This document shows, piece by piece, positions 38,801-50,500 of a stretch of DNA of 64,000 nt (position 1 is the stretch's first letter; the number at the start of each line of letters is the position of its first letter). This DNA comes from Bostrychus sinensis (Eukaryota > Chordata > Actinopteri > Gobiiformes > Eleotridae). The stretch covers positions 26,053,500 through 26,117,499 of the forward strand of contig CM036250.1 in the NCBI GenBank assembly GCA_020698575.1. Reading direction: 5' to 3'. The notes beneath the pieces are model-generated. The model was not told the origin of the DNA. It saw only the letters and a program-made list of their open reading frames with translations, and did no database searches. Position numbers and translations under genes: made by a program.

Positions 38801-39808
38801 TGTACACGGCCAAAGCATCTCAATCAGGAAAATATGACTTTATCCCCAACATATCTAACATGAACTGTCCCTCTGAAGTACTCATTCCTAATCCAATATC
38901 CCCCCAAAGTGAACCTCTGCTAATATTTATCATGCTTAATTAATAATGGATGAATTTCCTAAAACCACTGGTCCTGTTTTTGTTTCGTGTTTTAGATGGA
39001 ACAAGACCCAGAACCCAGAGCCATGGAATAACATGGACCCGACGTATCAGTACAAGGTAAAACATCTATTCATGAGCAAAACTACTTGATACAGAAATAT
39101 TTTCTAACTGCAATAGCATAAACTTTGGACTGATTTAATTGTTAAAAGCAGTTTAGACCCACTAGTTAACTCCTAGATAACTAATTTATTTATTCACACC
39201 ATCAGTTTTTCAATAAATCAAGTTAACTTCCATTGGAGCCAAAATAATGGGAGTGAGTGCATTGCTGTACACCACAAGGGGCTATTTTATGCAAAATCCA
39301 TTTTTCTGAGCTTTCTAACATGTTATAATTTTGTTCCGTCATCAAAAACATACCTGGAATTGGGGTTTACATTGTTCATGGACATTTAAACAGTCCTCTA
39401 TTCTCTGGCATGATCTTTCTAAACCCTCAAAATGCCCCTGCCTTTCCCACGAACTCCCGCCCACTCCAAGAAGTACTGACCAATAAGGCCTCTACATACA
39501 GGTTTAAAAATGTAAATAAAAGCTTAATATATCCCCTTTAGTCATTATCACACACAACACAATTATAACTAAATAGCTTTTATTAATCTAAGTAAGAGTT
39601 GTGTGATGGTACAAAGCATAGTATATAAACCAATTTAACCACTATCTATTTCTCATGTATTACTGTAAAATATTACTGAAAAGATAGACAAACAGATCTC
39701 TTTTTTGTTCTCTGTCGCTTGGTGCTTAATTTGACCTTGCCTTGTCCTCAGTTTTTGGCCATAACCACAGACTACAAGAACCTGAAGAAGGAGGGACCAG
39801 ACTTCTAA
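32862..39808 (+). CDS. ndufa4l2: NDUFA4-like 2, small mitochondrial inner-membrane protein
   Basis: Four exons splice in frame: 32862-32921, 35868-35953, 38996-39056 and 39752-39808, giving 87 residues, the length of human NDUFA4L2. The protein begins MQRGAMFFKTAVERAKKHPG. One membrane span follows (LVPQIFFICLGMGGAFVYLI), then RLAKGPHVTWNKTQNPEPWN with the family NPEPW motif, DPTYQYKF, and the conserved end TTDYKNLKKEGPDF. Family members sit in the mitochondrial inner membrane; NDUFA4 is a cytochrome c oxidase subunit, and NDUFA4L2 is a hypoxia-induced regulator of respiration in mammals. The KHPG and FICLGMG segments favour NDUFA4L2 over NDUFA4, as does the neighbouring shmt2, which faces it tail to tail as in human. 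A second in-frame ATG lies at 32877; the first gives the expected length. The bases that NDUFA4 uses for CWD read TWN here. Teleosts may have two copies, so the a/b suffix is left open. Confidence 0.92.
32922..35867 (+). other. ndufa4l2 intron 1
   Basis: A 2.9-kb intron with no other gene. It contains eroded fragments of the 'cagtggtgga' MITE family around 33160-33400 and otherwise AT-rich unique-looking DNA. Confidence 0.6.
36096..36565 (-). repeat. TTAA-ended MITE family, inverted partial copy, in ndufa4l2 intron 2
   Basis: The left end TTAAAGGAGATATATTATGC matches the family terminus. Further in, GAGGGCTTGTTGATTGGTCA is the reverse complement of a segment in the 3297-3860 copy. The far end is truncated near 36565. 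Confidence 0.6.
36809..37076. repeat. Nearly full-length palindromic foldback element in ndufa4l2 intron 2
   Basis: The outer left arm (CATGGATTCATAACTTTTTT at 36816, then CCCATTATCTCGTTATA) is matched in inverse by the right arm (GATAATGGGAGAAAA, then AGTTATGAATCCATG, ending at 37070). Inside it, ATTTTCTCTTTATAATGAGA pairs with TCATTATAACAAGAAAAT. Almost the whole 268 bp can fold into one hairpin around a short loop near 36945. This structure is characteristic of palindromic MITEs. Confidence 0.8.
38590..38935 (-). repeat. Antisense C-terminal tail of a non-LTR retrotransposon, ndufa4l2 intron 2
   Basis: On the minus strand around 38750-38650 a frame reads PKGRPKRRFMNVVKEDMKLA and continues REEDAEDRIRARQMI. 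This is the widespread fish LINE polyprotein C-terminus with a GRPKRRFMD core. The plus-strand phrases TCATAAATCTCCTCTTAGGT and TTTAGCATCCTTCTACCAAC are shared with the relic at 20866-21060. Only the tail remains. Confidence 0.7.
39275..39541 (+). repeat. TTAA-ended MITE family, copy in ndufa4l2 intron 3
   Basis: GAGCTTTCTAACATGTTATAA, a CATACCTGGAATTGG block, a CACTCCAAGAAGTACTGACC block and the end TTAATATATCCCCTTTA match the 3297-3860 copy in the same order. It is shorter through internal deletion. Confidence 0.6.
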
Positions 39809-42800
39809 AGATCTGCCAAAAACAGAGTGGAGTAACTGTGGGACGTCCTGGAAGAGACCCACCTCCTGTGAACCATTTGTTTTGTGCCTTGTAAAGTTTG
39901 TGAAGCAGCTGGAGATGAGTTTAATTGGATCACTTTATCACTGCTTGTACAGTTTGTGTCTGTGGAGGTTGAATATAGTTTAATATTTAGCTTATGTTTT
40001 AATGTAATTACAGAATAGATTAAAACAAACAAACAAGGAAACAAACAAAAACATGTGTCGTAAATCTTTTGATCACATTAAAATAATTAAAAAAAAAAAA
40101 AAAAGGTCCCCATAATCAGACCAGACTAGATTAGCCTTTCAGCTTTAGTGTTGACTGCCATTTTGTTTAAATTAAGCTGTATATGCCTGTTTTCTTACCT
40201 AATATAGAAACTCTCTTGTCTGTCTATAATAGTGATAAATGTAAGTACATTTTGTGACTTTGTGAGGAAAAGGAAGCACAAGTCGGAGTCTGTGTATAAA
40301 TCCTCTCTATAGTGTTACTTATAGTTCCAGCATGCGAGTATTGTAGTTTATACAACCCCAAATTTAAAAAAAAAGTTAGAACATTGTTTAAAATGGTAAA
40401 CAAAATCCAGTGATCTGCAAATTTCAACACATATTTTATTCACCATAGAACATAAATAAATACTTAATGTGCTGAAACTGATACATTTTAATGGTAGCAA
40501 CACATCTCAAAATACAAAGGCAACAAAAGGTTATTAAAAACAGCTGAAGGAGTATTTTGCAACTAAGGATGTTGATTTGCAACATATCAGTAAGATATCT
40601 GGGTATAAAAGGAGCATTCTAGAAAGAGAGTGCATTATTAGAATTGGATGCATTGAATGCTCCTAATAGCCTAAGGTTCTCTGCTTGCAGTACACAGTCT
40701 CACCTCCAGAGGCCACTAAATCACACACAGCACACTCAAAGCAACACTGATACTGTTTCTTCATGTAAAAATTTGTTGTACATGTTGTTATAAATTGTAT
40801 TAGAATTTGCGTAGTTCATATCTGTCATAGAGGTTTAGAGCTGTAAGAGCTATGCCTGTGTTTTACAGAAGCCAAACATTTAAATAAACCTTAAAAAGCC
40901 TAAATACCTGTTGTGTTATTTGTACACACTGTTTGTGTATTTACCACACTGTTAATAGTTCTCCTAATAATTCTACTAATACCAGTAAATATTCATTGAT
41001 TTGTTGATCTTCTATAGCCTTTTTCCATTAGGAGTCATGGGGAGGTTTAAGATGTCCCATGGGTCATAAGCGGAGTATACCCTGGACAATAACTAGCATA
41101 GGGTTGACACTTAGACACACACTGACAAAAAAAAAAAAAAAAAAATTGGTCTCGGAGGATTCAAGTTTGATTTTATTTGGCAGAACAAATCGATATAGAT
41201 TAAATTACATCTGAATGCAACTGGACAAACACACAACCAATCAGGAAGCAGTAAGTGGTACCAGCATATAAACTAAGGATTAAAATAAACATAAGACCCT
41301 TTCATTTTAGAGAGATATGTTTAATCAGTCAGAAAGGACTAGTGATGGAAAGTTACTTTTACTCAAGTAAGTCATTTTTGACCCAGGTGGCAAAGTGGGT
41401 AGCATGCTTACCTTGCACTCAGAGAGTCCTGGGTTGTAAGAACTAATAGTTGTAATCAAATCACTTAAACTACATTTGCAGTACAGGGCCTGTCGTTATC
41501 AAAATGTTTGGTCCTGTACACCTGCACCATCTTTAGACACGTCTGTTTTTTCCACATACACTTTCAGATATGAATCTTTTTCCATCTCAGACTCAAAGGT
41601 TGGTTTCATTGTTTTGGAACAGCTCCATCTGTCCACACTGCAGCTGTCAGTCCTTAGTCCATATAACACTGAGTCTGAGTCTGACAGTTTACATGAGCAG
41701 ACTGAGATAAATGTGGGAAATGATCAGGTGAATCCAAGTGAAAAGTGTTGTTGTTGCATTAAATGTTAACATCTGTGGTGATTTAGTATGGAATAAAGAC
41801 TTACTTTTGTTAACTGACTCTAAAAGAAGCCTTAAAGATGTGTAACAGCAAACAGAAAATTGCAAAAACATAAGAGATGCAGTTTTTCTCTCCTCTTTCA
41901 CACAGACAGTGTATATCATGTAGTTGAAACTTGCTGGGGACCAGGTTTCACTAATCCAGCTTTGTACAGGGCCCTTGACTCTTGTAACCCAACCACATAT
42001 AAACACTGGCCTTGAGCACTGGGAGCAGATTATTCTCTGAGGATTTTAAAACGATGGTCCGGTCATGAGAAAGAGTCAGAGATGAGCAGATATTTGTTTG
42101 GTGAGGCTGTTGGTGCATGTTCTCGTGCCTTTACTGACAAATGAAGAGAGAACTTTAATGAACTTTGACCCCTGCTTCAGAGGACTTTGACCTCAGACCC
42201 AGCTGCTGTGTCTCTGAGGAGTAGAACAATGGCAGTTGTCTGGAAATTAAGCTGTGCACTGCTCTTTCGTTTGAATGGGATTTGACATCCATACTATTGC
42301 TTAAATTATCAGAACATATATTAACATGATCAAAAAGAACACATACCATACCAGCTGTAGTACCTTAACAACTCTTGATTAGTTGTGAAATAAGTTGGAA
42401 AAAGATCACATTTTCCCTGAATATATACAGTAAATCAGAATGGTGAGATTTGGTCTTAATATTATAACATTTCTAGTGTCTTCTAGCTAATATATTGTAG
42501 TCTTTCTATTGTAGTTCAAAACAGAACTTTACCACTGTCTCTGTTAGATGTTTGACTTGTCAGAAAGACTAGTGAGCATCACCTTTATATAATGATTAAT
42601 GAATTGTTTTATTGTTACAAATTTACCTATAAAAACAAAAAAGTTTCAAATGTGTCCTAATTTTTGAGCCAGGGGTGGACCTAGAGAAAAAAACATGGGG
42701 TGGCAAGAATGATAATGGATAAATTAAAGGGTGGTAAATGGATTAATGCATTATCTCTACTTACATTTGAACTACAGTTTATAACATGAACTACAGCAAA

Positions 42801-43805
42801 TGCACATAAAAAACTGGGATAATGGGCTATCAAAGCAATGAGGAAAACATCTTAGCTTATAATAAGCTTATAATGCAATAGAAAATAGCATAGGTTACAT
42901 TTATTTAATTTACTTTGAATTCATTTTTTTTTTAAATGTGCCAGTGTCTAAAATAGTATGCAGCTTTAGTTTATTGCAGCTGAATGCAATGATTAACATG
43001 TTGTTCAGCAAAACACCAGCAAACGTGTCCTGATCAAAGGCTTTAGTGCATTTATCTTCAATATTGAGTAAAGCTAAACTTGCCAACTATTCAAGAGATT
43101 AAGTTGCACTACTCGTTGGTAATACAACAGCTATTTTACATAACCAGAAAAACACAACTAATGCTGGTCCAGAAACTGTATCCATCAGGGTAGCAGGTGT
43201 CCTCCCAGCTCAAAATGAATCAAATATCAACTGCTAAATAAATTAATTTTCTCTGTTGAGAGACACTTCTCCTTTTTTGTCCTTTTAGGGTGTGAATTTG
43301 TAAATCCTAAATAATGGTGTTGCTGTTTACTACTCCTTCATAGAGTATTATGCCCTTAAACACACCAGTAGATGTGCAGCTTTCTGTAAAAATACCAAAC
43401 CAATGACAATGATCCAGAAAGGAAGTATTTAAGTAAACATAGAAAACTATCTTTGGTGAGGACATGTGAACGCCTCATCATTCGGGTTATGCAACAGTAA
43501 TCAGATATTATGTTTGTGTTAGGATTAGGTGGTTCAGAACACGACAACTATGGAGGACAGAGGTGCTATGGGACACGTCTGCATAAATACTGTATAATGA
43601 ATGAGTGTCCATATGCAGTTATCTCTGAGTCATCTCCCTGTGGCTCTATCAGCTGTGGTTTGTTTTTGTTTTGGGGTGAAGTACGCAGTGAGAGGAAATG
43701 AACAGAGGAAATACCAACAACTCAATGAAATCCTGCATTATTAGCCTCTTCCTGTAAAATCCCATAAAAATGTATTGCAATTGCCTTTACTGCAGTTACA
43801 TGTAT

Positions 43806-43841
<36 letters not shown>

Positions 43842-44599
43842 TCTATGGATTGATATGTGAATGATTTGTACACCTTGTCAGGGCTGAAGACTGTGCTGGT
43901 TAAAAATGTCTGAGTGGTTTTGGACCAGTCTCTGGGTTCTGCAGCTGCAGGTTCCCAGGCTTCAAACAAAAGAGGATAAGAGCCCTACAAACGGATTAGT
44001 GATTAATAAAAGAGCACACAAACCTTCAAAACCCAAATGGCTGCTCCGGATTTAAAACTACAAGTAACATTCAAAACAAGGTGAGCAGGTGCCCACAAGT
44101 AGCAAAGCTTCTGCTGAGAGTAAATGTTGTGCCTGAAACATATTATTTTACCCTTAAAATTTCTTGTATTGTATTGTATTGATTGTGTATGCCATGTTGT
44201 TGTGTAACTATTAGCACCAAAAGTACAAATAAAAATTTGCCTTAATACCTTTAATATCAACTTCTGTAAACAATAAAACATTACAAATTATTAAGAACAA
44301 GTATTCCACTCTTCTCGGTTTGGAACATTTCATTATTATCATTTCCATATTTGGACATTGTAATCAATTTCCAGGTCATAGCCAAAAAAATATGAAATGA
44401 ACTACTCTCTACAACAACACTTGGGACTTTAAAAATAAGTCTGCTGTCTACTAAAACTCTCTAAACTTATAGTCCAGAAAAGCAGTAAACCTATGCAACA
44501 GATTAGCTCCCTCTTTCTTAAATTGCAGATATTGCACAGACAAACAGATAATGTGGATTTCACACTGTTTAATGTTATGAAAGGGCCTGTTGTTTGTGG
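39809..44599. other. Convergent intergenic region between ndufa4l2 and shmt2
   Basis: It contains the two 3' UTRs. ATTAAA (about 40018) and AATAAA (about 40880) are candidate poly(A) signals for ndufa4l2; the reverse complement of ATTAAA at 44568-44573 is one for shmt2. Degraded LINE/SINE fragments lie near 41000-41120 and 41385-41440, and a poly-T run at 43807-43838. No further gene is recognised. Confidence 0.5.
43807..43838. repeat. Poly(T) tract
   Basis: An uninterrupted run of about 31 T. Similar long T tracts occur at 15271-15299 and 55078-55099. Confidence 0.95.
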
Positions 44600-47500
44600 T
44601 CAGTGGTCAGTGAAGCCGGGCATTGGGAAGGGTCTGGCGAACAGCTCCACCCTCTGGCGGAGCTCAGCGATGCGGGACACAGTCTCTGGGTCCTCCAACA
44701 AGAAGGCTTTGAAACTGGACAGATTACCTGAAAAACACAAAATGATAAATGTATAAATACTGGTATACATGTAGTATAGATTTGTTAATTATCGGTATTT
44801 GTGACATTCCACTGAGCAGACTATTCACTCTCACATTCACGAGGGGCAAATACACGACAGTTGGAGGAAGAGGAGAGAGCCAACTGTAAGACCACTAACC
44901 ACTCTGCAACTGTGCAACTGCAACTGTGAAGCAGCTATCAAATCATCACTATCAAAACTAAAAGCTCTGCAAAATCCAATCAGACATATCTCACCTGTTT
45001 TCTTCTTGACATCCAGTGCAATCTGAATGCCTTCATCAATAAAGTCCACAACCTTCTCAAAGTCCTTCTCCTTCATCTGTCGGGACGTCAGCGCAGGGGT
45101 TCCTGAACATAGACAAAGGAATGAATGGACAAGAGGAGCTGGGAATCCTAATGTGGAGGACAACTGAGTAAGGTGGATAATGAAAAAAATCTTTTTTATT
45201 TTCCAGATGATTTCAGGTCCCAACAACTGTAGGTCTGAGGTGGGAACAAGCAGACTGGACTATTTTTTTTACTTTTTACAAAAGCTTTCATTTCAATAAC
45301 TTGTGTTCATGTAATGTCATAGAATTCTAAGTTTAATTCTATAATTTAAAACTGAGCTGGACTGCAGGCAATAAATCTACACAAAATCTGCTGCTAAAGA
45401 TTAAAAATGCAGATGTCTTGGTGTGGTTTATGGCTAATATCTCTGCAAGTACTGGGCTTATCCATATAAAACAAAAAACTGGCACAAAGTTAAAACTCTA
45501 CTGTCAGTACAAATTACCTAAAGTGAAGATATTTCTTCACTATAGGCATCAAAAAAGAGGTGACATTATTCAAAAAATCAAAGCATACAACTAATATGCA
45601 TTACAAATAACATTAACATTTTGCAGCTTCTGAATCATTCTATAGCATAGCTTCAAAATAAAAAGAGCTTGCATATTGTAGTATTATAGTGTAGTATTAG
45701 AGTTGATGAAAAGGTCAAGACATGCTCACATGACAGAGAGAGAGAGTTTGACAGATGAGTGACTGACAGATGATGGACATCTAGAAAAATAAACAGAAAG
45801 TCAAAGAAAACATCACAGAAACTCAACACAGAGAGAAGAGAGGCTTGTGTTTGGAGAGACATGAAACTGACGCTGACAGCACAAACATACCGCGCTGGGT
45901 TTTACGAGTCACACTGAGCTTCGCTGTTGTGGAAATGTGACCTTATCTGCACTCAGACATGTAGCTGGGTACATTTTATTAGATATTTTTTTATAGTATA
46001 TGCACATTTTAGGGGTTGCCACTGTAAACAACAAAAATAACATTCAAATAAAATCCCTTCTTACCAAGCCTCATTCCTCCAGGTGTCAGAGCGCTCTTGT
46101 CTCCAGGACATGTGTTTTTGTTTGCTGTGATGGAAACCAGCTCCAGGACCCTCTCTGCTCGGGCCCCATCCATCCCACATGGTCGAAGGTCAACCAGCAC
46201 CAGGTGGTTATCTGTACCCCCTGATAGAAACATATTCAATACCATTTATAAGGGTGTTTTATTTTTCTGGCATGGGTTGGTTGGATGGTTTGTTAGTCTG
46301 TTAGCGTGGTAACTCAAAAAGTAATGGTTGGATTTTGATCACATTTTTAGAAAAAGTGAGTAAAGGACCAAGGAAAATCTCGGTCACTCTCTGGATCTGG
46401 CCAAGATACTAACTCCAGCCACAAGGGGGCAGTAAAGGAGCAAATTAATAGTTTTAGTGGATTCTTTTCCTTTGTGAGAAATAAGGTCTGTATGGTTTAA
46501 AGGTTAGAGCATTTACCCTGGAACTAGAAGATCCACATGTTTGGGCACTATATAATTTTGAGATAAATAGCCTGGTGGTGTTGGTCACTTCTTTGCTTCT
46601 ATTTTTTTATTTAGTCCAACCGAGGTAAGGCACAAGTCAGAGTGGAAGATAAGTTCACTATGAACCTGAAATCTGTATGCACAAAAGTCTATAGCTGCTC
46701 TTTTCCTCTAGCTGTCGAATAAAGGTAATTTTTTTTGTAAGTTGAATTGAATTATGCAGATGAGGTTTCCATCAGCTCAAGTTGAATTGCATCAGTTATT
46801 TTCACTGTAGAGGACAGATATAATAAGAATAAATATACAGTAATAACCTGATGATATATCATAATCAAAGTGCAACCTGTGATGCTATTGAATAAATTTG
46901 TCACTAAATTCCTTAGTGGTAAGGCATGCTTTATTATTTGAGAAAGTAAAATTACTGTAAATAATTGCAAAGAATTCTCTTTTTGGTATAAGTATTTTTG
47001 CTACTTTTTATATTGCATAAGGTGTTGATGACAATTGCAAACTTTCAGTACATTATAGTCTTGAAATAACAGGCTTGTCTTGATGCTGTAGTAATAGGCC
47101 TAGTCATTTCCATATTAGTCTTACTATTGCTGACAGACTGGAGAGGTTTCCTACAGTAAAACACAGTAGAGTTGTTCTTGTACCTGATACCAGAGTGTAG
47201 CCTTTCTTCAGTAAAGCGTTGGCCATAGCTTTAGCATTGAGCAGCACCTGAGCAATGTACTCTTTGAACATTGGAGTGGAAGCCTAAACACAGAAATCAT
47301 TAGAGTAGAACAGTCTACTTCAAAATGAATAAAATGTTCAGAAATTGTACAAGAAAGGGACAGTACAAGTCTTTGTGTAAACTGGGGTGCCCAAACTTTT
47401 TCTCTCCGAGGGCCAAACCAGAAATGTATTAGCAAGCCAAGGGCCAAACACAATAATCTTTTGAATGTAATAACATCATATGCAAACAGTTTGATGATTA

Positions 47501-50500
47501 ACCGTCCTTTAATTATTACATTATTTAGGTAAACAGACTGCCTGCCAACCATTTAATCACAACACCCCCTTGTGGCTCAATCAAACCCCCTGAAAGTGCC
47601 AAGTTTGGTCCGCTGGCACCACTTTAGGCATCCCTGGTATAGACCCTCTAAGTGTTTGTAAACAGGATGGCTGCGTTCCAAAGAACAGTGCCATGGTAAT
47701 TTTATGTTACGCTGGACAAGTAGTTACAGAAATGTGGCAGACATCAATGATTTTAATTTGTTCCTTCATGAAAAATGAATGGGAAAGAGCACTTTTCTTG
47801 TCATCAAACTGCATGCACAATTTATCTATGTAAATACCTCACTCATGAAAGGGTCTATTAGCAAGGACCTAAAAACATAAAATAGGTCTATGCAACTTCT
47901 GAATCACTAAAACTAACCAATTATTGCCCTAAAGCATAAGCTGAACTTTACAGTTTACAGGTTTTCAGTCACCCTATGCCCAGTGGGATATTACAGCAGA
48001 CTATATAAAACTATAGGTTCTTTTCATGAACAAAAAAATGAGTTTGGGCTACATGTCTGAATCATTTTGCTGCATGATATTTCCTAATAAAAAGTATATA
48101 TACTTGATGCAAGCAAAGTTGATGAGGCTAAGTGGTATAGTGTGTAATCTTGTGACCTGTCTGAGTGCCACAGCAACCCCAGCAATGGCGTGGTTGTGGG
48201 GGCCTCCCTGTAGAGATGGGAACACTGCAAAGTTAACTCTGTCCTGTAGGTCATACAGCACCTCTCGCCCCTTTTTATCCATAGACTGGACGCCTTTACG
48301 GTAGAAGATCAGACCAGCCCTGCACCGGAGGAGGGTGTGGAGTTAGGAACTGTTAGTAAACTCAAAAATGTGGCAAGTAAACATAAATACCTGTTTATTT
48401 GTTCAATGCAAATATCTTTTTTATACATTCAGGAATATAATGCTTGAAGTGTGATTTGTAAAACTCCATCTAAGCTACGTATTGTATCCAGTAATGTTTG
48501 ACATATTATACAATAATACAACAAAGGCTTTTCCCGAGGGTCATCATAATAAGCATGTACCACACCTTGATCCTCGTAGAGACTTGTGAGTGGTGGAAGT
48601 GACGAGGTCTGCCTCTTCAAACGGAGACGGGATGGCTCCAGCCGCCACTAAACCACTGATATGAGCCATGTCAGCCAGCAGGTACGCACCCAGCTCCACA
48701 CACAGCTACAACACAACAACTTATCTTAGATTTAACTGGTTTTAACACTTGAGTGATTACTGACAGATACCTTCTTGATGCGAGCATAATCGATGAGGCG
48801 AGCATAAGCACTGGTTCCTGCGATAATCAGCCTGGGCCTAAAGAGACGGGCCGTTCTCTCCAGCTGTTCATAGTCTATCAGACCTGTTTTAGGCTGAAAA
48901 TACATAGAAAGGTAGCTCAGATTGTTATTCAATCAATCTTTTTTCATTTGCTTAACTTTGAAATAGTAACTCACATTCAGTTTATATGGCATTGACTCAA
49001 AGTAGATGGAGGTGGCGGAGATCCTTTTGGCATCTGTCATGTATCCATGAGTCAGACTGCAAAAAATGAGTATTAATCAAGTCCTAGTTTATACTCATAC
49101 ACTTGGATATTTTATGGATATTTAAATTCCTTCTCTGTCTCATCTCTTTCTCATATTTTCTATCTCCGGCCCAAAGCTGCCTCAAAGCCAAAGTGCAAAC
49201 TACAGCAAAATGGAGAACACTGCCAATGACAATAAATCATGAGTAAGGAAACATAGAGGATGTAGGAAGTGGTTGGCAATTAAGGAGACAGAGAAAAAAG
49301 AGAAAATGATCTAGGGTAGTGACAAATATTAAAAAGGATTCACGGTCAGACCATTTACCAGTTCAGGAGATTTAGAGGAGTACTTCAAATGAAAACTACA
49401 GGGGGGATAACAAACAAAAATCTAACTATAAATGCCCTATTACTGTTGCAAGATACAGTAGCTAATATGGGCCAAGACTATAGGAGCAGGATGTAGTTTT
49501 TTAAGGGGTCTAGGTAATTACATTGCATATTACATTCACAACTGCATTCCCAACTCATCTGTCCTGCAGACTGTGAAGTTCTATGGTAGCCCTACATGGA
49601 CATGATGTTGATTATAAGTAAACAAAGGTAGGTAAGCTCATACATGATTTGAACCACATTGGTCTTCTCTTTACAGTTAAGGAACACATCCAGATCTTAT
49701 GAATTAGTCCCACTAACTAGTAGAACAAATGTTTATGTACTGCACCTTTTAACACAGGTTTGAAGACAGTAGACTAACAATCAAAAGAGAAAACAGAGAA
49801 AAGTTGCATGAAGGTTAGAGGGGAAACAGGAGATCTACAGGTAGGCTCAAACTAGGATCAAACTATGTTCTTGCTTATAGGCGACTGTATTGACTGTGTT
49901 GCCAAATGCCACATCACCTATTTTATGTATGTACATTTTGGATTAGCAGCTTAAGACACTTATTTGCAAACTCACTGTCCTCCGTCGGGCAGGTCCAGGC
50001 CCATGATGCGGTCAGTGTGGCTTCAGGACAGAGGTGTAAGCGGCGAAGTTAGCGGGAGAGCCAGAGTACGGCTGTACGTTTACCCCCCAGAGACTAGGGT
50101 CCAAACCAAACGCAGAGAGGGCCCGCTTCTGACACATGAGCTCAATCTGGTCTACAATCTCTGCTCCTCCATAATACCTAAGGAAAACACACAATATTTA
50201 CATAGTTAGTTTTGAAGTATATGGCTGTACATAGTTGTTGAAAGGACACAATGCCATTCTGTGGAAGAAAGCATAATCCATTCATTCTGTTTTTCTGCTG
50301 ATGTTTTATGGGTTGTGGGTGGTGGGAACTTCTCTCTGCTGCTTTGGGCCTGAGGTGGGATATACCCTTGGCAATTACAGGCCAATTGCAAAGCTAATAC
50401 TCTGAAGCATTTGGCATTTAGAGTCATCAATTCACCTATATGTGCATGTGGGAGGAATCAATAGAACACGCCAAAGAATAAATTGCTGTCATAGCTTATA

